In this document: positions 1 to 7,459 of the stretch, piece by piece
How the letters are laid out: each line of letters begins with the position of its first letter
How positions within the stretch are numbered: the stretch's first letter is position 1
Source of the DNA: Myxococcus stipitatus
GTDB taxonomy: Bacteria; Myxococcota; Myxococcia; Myxococcales; Myxococcaceae
Assembly (NCBI RefSeq): GCF_038561935.1
Contig: NZ_CP102770.1
Location: forward strand, 4,340,001 to 4,404,000
DNA: 64,000 nt
Reading direction: 5' to 3'
Translations under genes and position numbers: made by a program
Notes under the pieces: model-generated
The model's database searches: none
What the model saw: the letters and a program-made list of their open reading frames with translations, nothing else
Told to the model about the DNA's origin: nothing

Positions 1-447
1 CACGTGCCGCTCGCCGTAGGTCACCGCCGTTCGATAGCCGGAGGGCAGGTTGTTGATGAGCCGCCGAGGGTCTCCCGCGGCGAGCATCAAGAAGCTGCGG
101 CCCACCACCGAGTCGAGGAAGTCATGGGTGGCCTGCGCGCCGATGATGCGCATGGCCGTCTCGAAGCCACCCAGCCGGGGCGCGAGAATCTCCGCCGCGG
201 CGAAAGACATCCGAAGGAAGGCGCTGACCGGATACAAGAAGAAGGGGACGAAACGTCGTTCACCCGACGCCGCCAGGCACCGCGCGGCCGCGGTCTCTCC
301 TGACTCCCTTCTCACCACGTCCATCACGCCCAGGAAGAACATGCCACGCGCCCGGTCCTCGGTCGCAGACAACCCCAGACGTCGTTCCAACTCGCAGCCT
401 GGGTCGAGAGTTTCTCGTTCCCGACTCCGGAACGCAATCACTGTCAT
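1..447 (-). CDS. DUF2378/TIGR02265-like myxobacterial protein (C-terminus beyond window)
   Basis: The minus-strand frame starts at ATG 447 and stays open to base 1, so 149 residues are visible and the C-terminus is cut by the window edge. The start is supported by a G-rich Shine-Dalgarno run (AGGGGGG) about six bases upstream. The visible protein has a middle stretch with FFLYPVSAFLRM, then an alpha-helical region, then LINNLPSGYRTAVTYGERHV at the edge. That final motif, with its position after a helical 'GRSFLMLAAGDPRR' segment, resembles the myxobacteria-restricted family TIGR02265/DUF2378 (about 180-200 aa). No catalytic residues are known for this family and its function is unknown. It may be transcribed alone: upstream lies a 460-bp gap holding a 34-bp repeat array. 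Family assignment is from memory of the motif; the reading frame itself is secure. Confidence 0.7.
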   Translation of the reverse strand, partial: MTVIAFRSRERETLDPGCELERRLGLSATEDRARGMFFLGVMDVVRRESGETAAARCLAASGERRFVPFFLYPVSAFLRMSFAAAEILAPRLGGFETAMRIIGAQATHDFLDSVVGRSFLMLAAGDPRRLINNLPSGYRTAVTYGERHV

Positions 448-726
448 GGACGCCCCCCTGACGAAGAAGTTGAACCTGATATCTGCCCGTGAATGGGCTC
501 ATCCATGAAAGTGCGGCAATCCGGGTTAGCTGAGAAGCCCGCCTGGCTGGGACGCGGGTCGGTGTGTGCTGTCTCGATGGGGACAGTTGGGCCCTGCCTC
601 TAGAGACAAAGGAAAGGTCTGGCGCGGAATCCGAGCGCGATGGCGGGTGACAGCCAATGTACAACACGAATCGCCCGCCCGGCGCAATGTGGCTTCTTCT
701 GTGCTTTCCATGCCACTCACACACGA

Positions 727-827
727 GAGCGTTCGTTCGCGCGCACGTCACCATGCAGGGAACGTTCGTTCGCGACAGATGTCGCAATGAAGGGAACGTT
801 CGTTCGCGACACACGTCGCAATGAATG
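727..827. repeat. Three tandem 34-bp units, each with two dyads (operator-like array)
   Basis: Three units begin near 727, 760 and 794 with a constant 34-bp period. Units 2 and 3 contain the perfect inverted repeat GAACG-TT-CGTTC followed directly by a second dyad: GCGACA-GA-TGTCGC in unit 2 and GCGAC-ACAC-GTCGC in unit 3. Unit 1 has one mismatch in the first dyad (GAGCG-TT-CGTTC) and a decayed second dyad. Each unit ends in an A/G-rich tail (CAATGAAGG in unit 2). Dyads of the GAACG-N2-CGTTC type are typical of dimeric HTH regulators such as the TetR family. The array lies 280-380 bp upstream of the DUF2378-like start. An operator cluster is inferred; a small repeat-element remnant is the alternative. 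Confidence 0.6.
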
Positions 828-853
828 ATTCGCGGGGGGCGCTGCGCGACGCG

Positions 854-883
854 AAAACCCCCGCGCGAGTCCTCGCGCGGGGG
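854..883 (-). terminator. Rho-independent terminator of the DUF937-OmpA gene
   Basis: Perfect 12-bp inverted repeat CCCCCGCGCGAG / CTCGCGCGGGGG (858-869 and 872-883). On the minus strand it is followed by TTTT (854-857), about 25 bp past the stop of the OmpA-like gene. Confidence 0.85.
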
Positions 884-907
884 CTGGAGTTGGAAGGCCG
901 CGACGTC

Positions 908-2143
908 TCAGCGGCTCAACATCTGGACTTCGATGCGGCGGTTCATGTCACGGCCCTGCGTGGTGTCATTGTCGGCCACGGGTTTCTCGGAACCCACGGC
1001 GGCGACGTCCACGCGGCTCGCCGGGATGCCGTCCTCGACGAGCGCGGAGCGCACGGCCTCCGCCCGACGCTGCGCCAGCTGGCGGTTGGCGGCCGGGTCG
1101 CCCGTGGAGTCCGTGTGGCCGGCGATGCGCACGCGCGCGTCGGGCTTCTCGCGCAGCACGGACGCGAGCTGCCCCACGCTGGCGTCGCTCTGCGGCGTCA
1201 GCGCGGCGGAGCCTTCGTCGAAGTTCACGCCGCCCAGGATGAAGCTGCTCGCGCCGCTGTCGATGGCCTGGCGCATGGCCTGCGCGTCCTGCACGACGGC
1301 CGGCGCGCGGGTGCCCGTGGTGCCGGCGCCACCCACGCCGGTGTCATCCGGAGCGGGCCGGGCGGGCTCCTCCGTGCGCGAGGGCTGCGCGGGCTGTGTG
1401 GCGGTCGCCTGTTCACGCCGGGGGGCCTCGCGCTTGCCGCGCGTGAGGAACCAGCCGGCCAGCAGCGCGAGCAGCGCCACGGGGATGACCCAGGACAGGT
1501 TCTGCTTCCGAGGCTCCGCGTGCACGGGGGGCCGTTCGATGGGCTGCTGGCGCCGCACCGTCTCCACGGACGGGACGGTGCGCGTCTCGTGGACCTCCTC
1601 GACGACGCGCGGCCCCGTGCCGCCCGTGCCCAGGATGCCGCCCAGCCCCGCGGGCATGGCGGCGGAGAGCAGCGAGCGCTGGCTGCCGAGAAGCTGGCTC
1701 AGCCCGGAGGGACTCATCCGGTTGTCGCGCACGTGCTTGCCAATCACACCCATGACCATGGGCGCGACCACGGCGAGCAGCCCGGACGCGGACTTCGGGT
1801 TGGAGAAACCGCCTGTGCGGCCGAGCACGCTGCCGAGCATGCCCAGCTTGTCGCCGAACAGGCCGTTGAGCATGCCTTGCCCCCGCTCCACCGTGTCGGG
1901 GGAGAGCGCGTCCTCGCTGCCCGCGTCGGGGCCCGTGTAACCTCCTTCGTTGAGCTGTGACATCAGGCGCTGGGCGCCCGCCTCGGTGGAGCCTCGCTCC
2001 ACCACGCTCCCGCCCACCGCGGCGATGGCGCCTGGGAGGGCCTTGGTCAGCGTGCTCGGGTCCTCGCCCAGGGCGGAGCCCATCTGTTGCACCACGTTGC
2101 CCGTGAAGCGCTCACGGACCATGTCGATGAGGTTGAATCCCAT
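908..2143 (-). CDS. DUF937 and OmpA-domain cell envelope protein
   Basis: 411 aa from ATG 2143, chosen because an AGGAGG Shine-Dalgarno sits about eight bases upstream; longer in-frame starts lack one. Residues ~1-165 are Gly/Leu/Met-rich and match the DUF937 (YidB-like) fold of unknown function, with the segment beginning FNLIDMVRERF. A single transmembrane helix (SWVIPVALLALLAGWFL) at ~residue 200 is followed by a basic/Pro-rich linker. The C-terminal ~115 residues are an OmpA/MotB peptidoglycan-binding domain: NFDEGSAAL, GHTDSTGD, then NRQLAQRRAEAVRSAL and the final NRRIEVQ motif. Known family role: anchoring membrane proteins to peptidoglycan. Inference: an inner-membrane protein with a periplasmic wall-binding domain. 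Monocistronic, with its own terminator and a 293-bp divergent promoter region shared with the ADP-ribosylglycohydrolase gene. Confidence 0.85.
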   Translation of the reverse strand: MGFNLIDMVRERFTGNVVQQMGSALGEDPSTLTKALPGAIAAVGGSVVERGSTEAGAQRLMSQLNEGGYTGPDAGSEDALSPDTVERGQGMLNGLFGDKLGMLGSVLGRTGGFSNPKSASGLLAVVAPMVMGVIGKHVRDNRMSPSGLSQLLGSQRSLLSAAMPAGLGGILGTGGTGPRVVEEVHETRTVPSVETVRRQQPIERPPVHAEPRKQNLSWVIPVALLALLAGWFLTRGKREAPRREQATATQPAQPSRTEEPARPAPDDTGVGGAGTTGTRAPAVVQDAQAMRQAIDSGASSFILGGVNFDEGSAALTPQSDASVGQLASVLREKPDARVRIAGHTDSTGDPAANRQLAQRRAEAVRSALVEDGIPASRVDVAAVGSEKPVADNDTTQGRDMNRRIEVQMLSR

Positions 2144-2436
2144 GCGAATGCCTCCTGCGATTCGGGCGGCACCAGTCGCCCCCGGTGAGGGGAGTCGCTC
2201 ACCGCCTGCGTGGAGCAGAGGGCTCCTCCGATGCGAACGACTCTTCAGGGAAGGAGGGTGCGGACGGACGGCGAGGTCCACATCGCCCTCCCGGCGTGCT
2301 CGCTCGAAGGACGGAGCCGCCGGATGCCTCCTCGCGCTGGGGGCCCGCGGCGCGCACGGGCCTTGACGCGGGCAAGCGCGCGGCGCGAGCGTCCATGACT
2401 CAACGTCCCGGGCGGGGGCCTGGAAGGAGCGTCAGG

Positions 2437-3378
2437 GTGACACGCGAGGAGCGAATCGAGGGAGGGGTCCTCGGCCTGCTGGTGGGGGATGCGCTGGGGG
2501 TTCCTTATGAGTTCCACGCGCCGGAGTGGATTCCCGCGCGGGACACGCTCGAGTTCGAGCCCCCCGCGGGCTTCAGCCGCGCTCACCCGGACGTGCCCCC
2601 GGGCACCTGGTCCGACGATGGCGCCCATGCGCTCTGTCTGTTGGATTCATTGCTTTATCAGGGACGCCTGGACGTGGAGGACCTGGGGCGCCGGTTGGTG
2701 AACTGGCGTGAATGGGGTTACCTCGCGGTGGATGGCGTTGTGTTCGACGTGGGAATCCAGACGGACCGGGCCCTGTCCAGGGTGCGGGCGGGCGTGCCCG
2801 CGGCGAGCGCGGGGCCCGCTGGCCCGCAGGACAACGGCAACGGTGCCTTGATGCGGGTATTGCCCCTGGCGCTCTGGCATCGGGGAACCGACGCGGAGCT
2901 CGCCTCGGATGCCATGCTTCAATCCCGCGTGACACATGGTCATGCGCGGTCTCAGGTGTGTTGCGCTTTGTACTGTCTTTGGGCTCGGCGTGCCTTGGAG
3001 GGCTCGGCCCGGCCGTGGGATGAGGCGTTGTCGGTGCTGCGGGCGCTGTATCCCGAGGGCACCGAATCCCGCACGGAGCTGGACGGCAGCCTCCTCCCGA
3101 CGGGCGCCGAGGACACCCCAGGACGAGGGACGGGCTACGTGGTGGACTGTCTGCGTTCGGCCCGGGACTGCGTGGGGGCCCACGGCACCTATGAGGACGT
3201 GGTCCGCTCCGCGGTGCGCCTGGGGCATGACACCGACACGACGGCGGCGGTGGCCGGCGGCATCGCGGGCGTGATTCACGGCGTGCGGGGCATCCCGGAG
3301 CGCTGGCTCCGAGCGCTGCGCGGACGCGAGCTCGTGGAGCCGCTGCTGCGCAAGCTGATGGCTCACGCGGGACGCTGA
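2437..3378 (+). CDS. ADP-ribosylglycohydrolase family protein
   Basis: 313 aa from GTG 2437, preceded by GGAAGGAG seven bases upstream; an ATG at 2395 is in frame but has no ribosome site. The family (DraG/ARH) removes ADP-ribose from proteins or small molecules using a di-metal centre. The N-terminal signature GGVLGLLVGDALG (metal ligand D18 region), WSDDGAHALCLL at ~58-69, the GNGALMRVLPLAL segment, and the C-terminal metal motif GHDTDTTAAVAGGIAGVIHG are all present. The classic first metal motif is T/S-D-D-T; here it is SDDG, a variant that I recall in a bacterial subfamily, so catalysis is likely but the substrate is unknown. No mono-ADP-ribosyltransferase gene is adjacent. It stands alone between the divergent OmpA-like gene and a histidine kinase, and ends in a hairpin. 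Confidence 0.87.
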   Translation: MTREERIEGGVLGLLVGDALGVPYEFHAPEWIPARDTLEFEPPAGFSRAHPDVPPGTWSDDGAHALCLLDSLLYQGRLDVEDLGRRLVNWREWGYLAVDGVVFDVGIQTDRALSRVRAGVPAASAGPAGPQDNGNGALMRVLPLALWHRGTDAELASDAMLQSRVTHGHARSQVCCALYCLWARRALEGSARPWDEALSVLRALYPEGTESRTELDGSLLPTGAEDTPGRGTGYVVDCLRSARDCVGAHGTYEDVVRSAVRLGHDTDTTAAVAGGIAGVIHGVRGIPERWLRALRGRELVEPLLRKLMAHAGR

Positions 3379-3390
3379 TGGGAAACCGCA

Positions 3391-3429
3391 GGCTCCGCCC
3401 TACCCACCCCCCCGGGGCAGGGCGGAGCC
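3391..3429 (+). terminator. Hairpin after the ADP-ribosylglycohydrolase gene
   Basis: Perfect 11-bp stem GGCTCCGCCCT / AGGGCGGAGCC with a 17-nt loop, 12 bp after the stop. There is no T-tract after it, so termination may be weak or Rho-assisted. Confidence 0.55.
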
Positions 3430-3603
3430 CTCAATCCGACGCCAGCCGTCGGCGCGTCCACCAGCCCAGGCCGGAGCATGCTCCCACCCATTCGGGCCGC
3501 GTCCACCGCCGTCACCACGACACGGATGATATGTCCAAGTGGATTTCCTGCAACTCGATTTAAAGCCGGATTTTCTGGATGTCGTGATGTATGGCTTTAG
3601 CAT

Positions 3604-3617
3604 TGTACCCAGGTACA
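3604..3617. promoter_or_regulatory. 14-bp palindrome upstream of the histidine kinase
   Basis: Perfect inverted repeat TGTACC-CA-GGTACA, about 145 bp before the kinase start and inside the AT-richer intergenic segment. Candidate regulator-binding site; the binding protein is unknown. Confidence 0.4.
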
Positions 3618-3759
3618 GCGCCTGTCATTGGAGCAGCGGGCCAGCTGCGGTTCCAGGCCGGGGTGGTTGTTGTCGATATCACAACCTGCCTAAGCAGAGA
3701 AAACTGCATTGCCTGACAGTCGTGACTCGTTAGAATGGGGCGGATCCTGAGGGGCCAGC

Positions 3760-5310
3760 GTGGCCGGGGTGAGCCTGAGGATGTCGAACCAATACGAGGC
3801 GGATGCGCCCGCGGAGCAGTTGCGTGCGGGGCAGACGGGTCCGCTGGACGTCATGCGTTCCGCCCCGCCGGTGGCGGAGTCCGGGCCGCCGGAAGCGAAG
3901 TCGCTGGACGCGACGGTGGACGCGCGCGCCCGCGCGCTGTTGTGGGAGTACCTGACGGCGGTGCGGCGCCGGGTGGACCGGCTGGGCGTGGGGCTGATGG
4001 TGGGGCAGTGGCTGTTCGCCCTGGCCCTGGCGGTGGCCATGTCCGCGCATCCCTGGGATTGGTGGGTACGCCCGGCGCTCGAGCCCCTGTGGGTGGCGCT
4101 GCTCTGGGGCGGGCCGCTCTGCATCATCCCCTCCACGCTGGCGCTGCTGCGGCCCGGCGCGGGGGTGACCCGACATGTGATGGCGGCGGCGCAGGTGCTG
4201 TGGTCCGTGTTGTGGGTACACCTGTCGGGCGCGCGGCTGGAGACGTACTTCCATGTGTTCGGCTCGCTGGCGCTGGTGACCTTCTATCGCGACGCGCGGG
4301 TGCTCTTGACGGCGGGCGTGGCGGCGGTGGTGGCGCACCTGCTGAGGGGGATTGGCTGGCCGCAGTCGGGAGTCACCGTCGCGGGGACCCCGGGTGGCAG
4401 CGTGCTGGAGCTGGTGTTCTGGGTGGGCCTGGTGGACGGCGTGCTGGTGCTGGCGTGCCGGGGCGCGACGCGGGAGATGAAGCGCGTGGCGGAGCGCCAG
4501 GTGCTGCTGGCTCGGGCGAGGGAGACGGAGCTGCTCGAGCGGGAGCGGCTGCTGGAGCGCAGCGGCCGGGAGCTGAAGGACTCGCGCGAGCAGGTGGCCC
4601 GCATGGAGAAGCTCGCGGCGGTGGGGAAGCTGACGGCGACGGTGAGCCACGAGCTGCGCAACCCACTGGCCGCGGCGCGCACCGCCAATGCCGCGGTGGT
4701 GCGGCGGCTGCGCCACGTGGAGGGCGCGCGGGAGGATGCGCGCCTGCAGCGCTTCCTGGACATCGTCGAGCGGGAGCTGGCCGTGTGCGCCAGCCTCACG
4801 TCGGAGATGCTGGAGTTCGTGCGCGAGCGTCCCCTGGTGCTGCGCGCGTGCTCGCTGCATGGGCTGGTGGAGGAGGCCGTCGACGTGGTGCCTCGCCGCG
4901 AGGGCGTGCGCGTGGAGAACCGCGTGCCCACGGGGCTGGAGCCTCCATGGGTTGACCGGGAGCTGCTGCGCCAGGTGCTCATCAACCTGGTGCAGAACGC
5001 CGCGGAGTCGATGCCGCCGGGGCGCGAAGGCGTGGTGTCCGTGTCCGCGGAGCTGAGTGGTGGGCGGGCCTTCCACATTCGGGTGACCGACAATGGTGGA
5101 GGGATTCCCGCCCAGGTGTTGGATCACATCTTCGAGCCGCTCTTCACCACCAAGGAGCACGGCACGGGGCTGGGTCTGACGGTGGTGGCCAGCACCGTGC
5201 GGCAACATGGTGGCACCCTGCGCGTGGAGAGCCGCGAGGGCGAGGGCAGCGTCTTCACCATCTGCTTGCCCCACGCGCGGGCCGCGACGGAGGTCGCATG
5301 CCCCTCATAG
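3760..5310 (+). CDS. Membrane-bound sensor histidine kinase (orphan)
   Basis: 516 aa from GTG 3760, with GAGGGG six bases upstream; ATG 3781 is the alternative but its ribosome site would touch the start. Residues ~65-235 hold about six hydrophobic helices including LSGARLETYFHVFGSLALV and FYRDARVLLTA, a pattern like the E-x-HFHxF..FYRDW membrane sensor module found in some GGDEF and kinase proteins. A short coiled coil (~245-285) leads into a HisKA domain with the phospho-acceptor H297 in VSHELRNPLAAA. The HATPase_c domain follows, with N-box N413 (NLVQNAAES), DNGGGIP, FEPLFTTKEHGTGLGL. All catalytic boxes are intact, so autophosphorylation is expected. No response regulator or receiver domain is adjacent, so the partner must be encoded elsewhere, as is common in myxobacteria. 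Confidence 0.9.
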   Translation: MAGVSLRMSNQYEADAPAEQLRAGQTGPLDVMRSAPPVAESGPPEAKSLDATVDARARALLWEYLTAVRRRVDRLGVGLMVGQWLFALALAVAMSAHPWDWWVRPALEPLWVALLWGGPLCIIPSTLALLRPGAGVTRHVMAAAQVLWSVLWVHLSGARLETYFHVFGSLALVTFYRDARVLLTAGVAAVVAHLLRGIGWPQSGVTVAGTPGGSVLELVFWVGLVDGVLVLACRGATREMKRVAERQVLLARARETELLERERLLERSGRELKDSREQVARMEKLAAVGKLTATVSHELRNPLAAARTANAAVVRRLRHVEGAREDARLQRFLDIVERELAVCASLTSEMLEFVRERPLVLRACSLHGLVEEAVDVVPRREGVRVENRVPTGLEPPWVDRELLRQVLINLVQNAAESMPPGREGVVSVSAELSGGRAFHIRVTDNGGGIPAQVLDHIFEPLFTTKEHGTGLGLTVVASTVRQHGGTLRVESREGEGSVFTICLPHARAATEVACPS

Positions 5311-5341
5311 GACGTCGCGCGTGGGGGTCGCGGAGGGGCGC

Positions 5342-5884
5342 CTAGTAGAGGCGGATGAGGCGCAGCGTGGAGGGGCCCGACAGCGCGGAGAGCCCATCCG
5401 ACGACAGGCACGGGGTGAGGTCGTGCGGCGAGATGTCGTACGTGATGACGACGGCGTTGCCCTGGAAGGGCCCGTCCTTCACCACGCCGACGGAGACGTA
5501 GGCCTGCCCGCCGTGGATGACGTCCACACCGGAGCGGATGATGGCCAGCGACGAGACGCTGCCGTCATTCCAGGTGAGGGTGCCATCCGAGCGGCTCTGG
5601 AGCGCGCAGGACCCCTTGATGTCCGTCGCGATGTCCAGCTCCGCCGACACGAGGTTCGGGTCGCTCGTGGTGCACGAGTCGTAGCTCGACTTGTTCGTGT
5701 AGGTGGAGTTCCGGGGCAGCAGTCGCAGGCCGGGCTCCCAGGTCTGGTACGCGCCGCCCGTGCACCGCGCCTCCGTCTTCGCGGTTTCCGTCGAAACGGA
5801 CTCCGCGAGGGCGGGCGTGGCCTGAAGGACGAGGGCGGTGCCCAGGGACAGCAGGGAGATGGACTTGCGAAGGTTCAGCGGCAT
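5342..5884 (-). CDS. Small secreted protein of unknown function
   Basis: 180 aa from ATG 5884, with GGAG about eight bases upstream. The N-terminus is a good Sec signal peptide (MPLNLRKS, hydrophobic core, cleavage after TPALA). The mature part has four cysteines, probably forming two disulfides, and is rich in beta-prone segments; no family is recognised. The 189-bp gap upstream separates it from the next minus-strand gene, and it runs convergent with the histidine kinase (31-bp gap). Secretion is well supported; function cannot be assigned from sequence. Confidence 0.7.
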   Translation of the reverse strand: MPLNLRKSISLLSLGTALVLQATPALAESVSTETAKTEARCTGGAYQTWEPGLRLLPRNSTYTNKSSYDSCTTSDPNLVSAELDIATDIKGSCALQSRSDGTLTWNDGSVSSLAIIRSGVDVIHGGQAYVSVGVVKDGPFQGNAVVITYDISPHDLTPCLSSDGLSALSGPSTLRLIRLY

Positions 5885-6073
5885 TTGACGGCTCCATGTG
5901 CCACGCACGTGGCCGGCCTTCATGACCGGACCGTCCATCCCCAAGTGCGGGGACGGTGGGTGCGTGGGAGCCGAATGTGTGTGGCGCGTGGTGGAGCGAA
6001 ACCAGTCCACCCCCGGTGCCATGCGCGTGTCTGAATCCGTGCCGCCGTCCGAGACGGGACGGCGGCTTGGACG

Positions 6074-6496
6074 TCAGTTCCTGAAGGCCTCGCGCACGCC
6101 ATCCCGGCGCAGCGTGAAGAGCATCCAGATGGCCACGGGCACGCCGACGACGCAGGCGGGGGACAGGATGTAGAGCGCGGTGATGCCGCCCACCGTCGCG
6201 AGGCCGTAGCCCTTGAGGTTGAGCGCGCTCATCGCGCCCCACGCGGACAGCACGCCGCAGAGGATGCCCACCACCAGCATCAGCGCGAGCGCCGGCGACA
6301 GCTCCAGCGCGTTGGCCGGCGTCCCCGCCGGAGCCAGGGGCGACGTCACGTGCAGCGCGGCCAGCACGAAGCCCGCGATGTTGAAGAAGACGTTCAGCAC
6401 CCCGGTGCACAGCAGGAAGAAGGCCGGAGCGCGGATGATTTCGACGACCTTCGCGCGCGGGTCGGTGGGGGGGAGGTGGATTCCAGGACCGCTCAT
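6074..6496 (-). CDS. Small four-helix inner-membrane protein, coupled to metF
   Basis: 140 aa from ATG 6496. Its start overlaps the metF stop as ATGA (6493-6496), indicating translational coupling and a shared operon. A soluble N-terminus of ~20 residues is followed by four predicted membrane helices: AFFLLCTGVLNVFFNIAGFV, ALALMLVVGILCGVLSAWGA, the LATVGGITALYIL region, and VVGVPVAIWMLFTL, then a short basic tail. No enzymatic motif is seen and I do not recognise a named family. The coupling to metF may reflect only co-transcription; a link to folate metabolism is not shown by sequence. Confidence 0.75.
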   Translation of the reverse strand: MSGPGIHLPPTDPRAKVVEIIRAPAFFLLCTGVLNVFFNIAGFVLAALHVTSPLAPAGTPANALELSPALALMLVVGILCGVLSAWGAMSALNLKGYGLATVGGITALYILSPACVVGVPVAIWMLFTLRRDGVREAFRN

Positions 6497-7365
6497 GTAC
6501 GGGCTCTCAGGGCGCTCACGATCATCCGCGTGGCCGGGGACTTGTTGAGTGTGTAGAAGTGGATACCAGGCACGCCGCGCGACAGGAGCTCCATGCACTG
6601 CACCGTGGCATGCGCCACGCCCAGCTGCACCACCGCGTCCGGCTGGTCCTTCACCCGCTCCAGCTGCAGGCCCAGCCGCATGGGCACCGTGGCGCCGCAC
6701 ATCCGCGTGAAGCGCTGCACCTGGTCGTAGTTGGTGATGGGCATGATGCCCGGGACGATGGGGACGTTGATGCCCGCGCGGCGGGCCCGCTCCACGAAGT
6801 CGAAGTAGAACGCGTTGTCGAAGAAGAGCTGCGTCACCACGAAGTCCAGCCCCGCGTCGACCTTGGCCTTCAGATGACGCAGGTCGTCGTCGCGGGAGGC
6901 CGTTTCCACGTGGCCCTCCGGATAGCACGCGCCCCCCATGCAGAAGTTGAAATCCTCTTCTCGGATGAATTGCACCAGCTCCGACGCATAGGAGAAGCCG
7001 CCCTCCGCAGGCGTGAAGGTCTTCTGGCCCAGGGGGGGGTCCCCGCGCAGGACGAGGACGTTGTCGAGCTTCGCCTCCGTCAGCCGCTGGAGCAGCTCCC
7101 GCAGCTCCTCCCGCGTGTGTCCCACGCAGGTCAGGTGCGCCATCGCCTCGATGCCCGTCTCCGCCTTGATCCGGGTGACCAGCTCCAGCGTCCTGTCGCG
7201 CGTGCTGCCGCCGGCCCCATACGTCACGGAGACGAACCCCGGCTCCAGAGGTGCCAGGTCCTCCAACGTCTTGAGGAGGTTGGCCACACCTTCGTCGGTC
7301 TTCGGGGGGAAGAACTCGAAGGAGAAGCAAGGGTTGGACGGATTCAACCGATTACGAATCTTCAT
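6493..7365 (-). CDS. metF: 5,10-methylenetetrahydrofolate reductase
   Basis: 290 aa from ATG 7365, close to the ~296 aa of E. coli MetF. The FAD-dependent enzyme reduces 5,10-methylene-THF to 5-methyl-THF for methionine synthesis. Family features include the N-terminal CFSFEFFPPKTDEG strand, VSVTYGAGGSTRDRTLEL, the AHLTCVGHTREEL segment, VLRGDPP and the GGACYPEGH flavin-binding stretch. An in-frame start 75 bases upstream would overlap the shared promoter region and is unlikely. No clear Shine-Dalgarno precedes ATG 7365. The gene is divergent from gcvT, whose product makes the MetF substrate, and overlaps the downstream membrane protein gene by four bases. Confidence 0.95.
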   Translation of the reverse strand: MKIRNRLNPSNPCFSFEFFPPKTDEGVANLLKTLEDLAPLEPGFVSVTYGAGGSTRDRTLELVTRIKAETGIEAMAHLTCVGHTREELRELLQRLTEAKLDNVLVLRGDPPLGQKTFTPAEGGFSYASELVQFIREEDFNFCMGGACYPEGHVETASRDDDLRHLKAKVDAGLDFVVTQLFFDNAFYFDFVERARRAGINVPIVPGIMPITNYDQVQRFTRMCGATVPMRLGLQLERVKDQPDAVVQLGVAHATVQCMELLSRGVPGIHFYTLNKSPATRMIVSALRART

Positions 7366-7397
7366 GGCGGACCCAGTGTAGACCTTCCCCGTCGGCC

Positions 7398-7425
7398 TTG
7401 ATCGGCCAAGGTGCATGGCTATAGT
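7398..7425 (+). promoter_or_regulatory. Candidate sigma-70-type promoter of gcvTHP
   Basis: TTGATC (7398-7403), 16-bp spacer, TATAGT (7420-7425), 34 bp before the gcvT start, within the 94-bp metF/gcvT divergent gap. Pattern match only. Confidence 0.45.
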
Positions 7426-7459
7426 CCGCGCCGCTTTCAATCCCCTTCAGGAGAAGCCG

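Larger units (their letters stand above)
448..907. other. 460-bp intergenic region with repeat array
   Basis: No convincing gene is visible on either strand between the DUF2378-like gene and the OmpA-like gene; open frames here have poor codon usage. The region holds the promoter side of the DUF2378-like gene (447), a three-copy 34-bp repeat at 727-827 and the terminator of the OmpA-like gene at 854-883. The stretch around 500-700 is noticeably less GC-rich than the flanking genes, as expected for regulatory DNA. Confidence 0.7.
3379..3759. other. 381-bp intergenic region, AT-richer, upstream of the histidine kinase
   Basis: No gene is seen on either strand. The first 60 bp hold the hairpin of the upstream gene. 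Bases ~3525-3735 are clearly lower in GC than the surroundings and contain the palindrome at 3604-3617. This looks like a promoter/regulatory segment for the kinase gene. Confidence 0.6.

Noticed and set aside
727..827. CRISPR-like array
   Set aside because: The three units are adjacent with no unique spacers, and no cas genes are present.
6496..7330. Long frame running through metF in another phase
   Set aside because: Its C-terminal part is the genuine small membrane protein starting at 6496; the extension upstream is a metF shadow.
7366..7459. Glycine riboswitch upstream of gcvT
   Set aside because: Only 94 bp separate metF and gcvT, too short for a tandem glycine aptamer, and no conserved aptamer core is visible.
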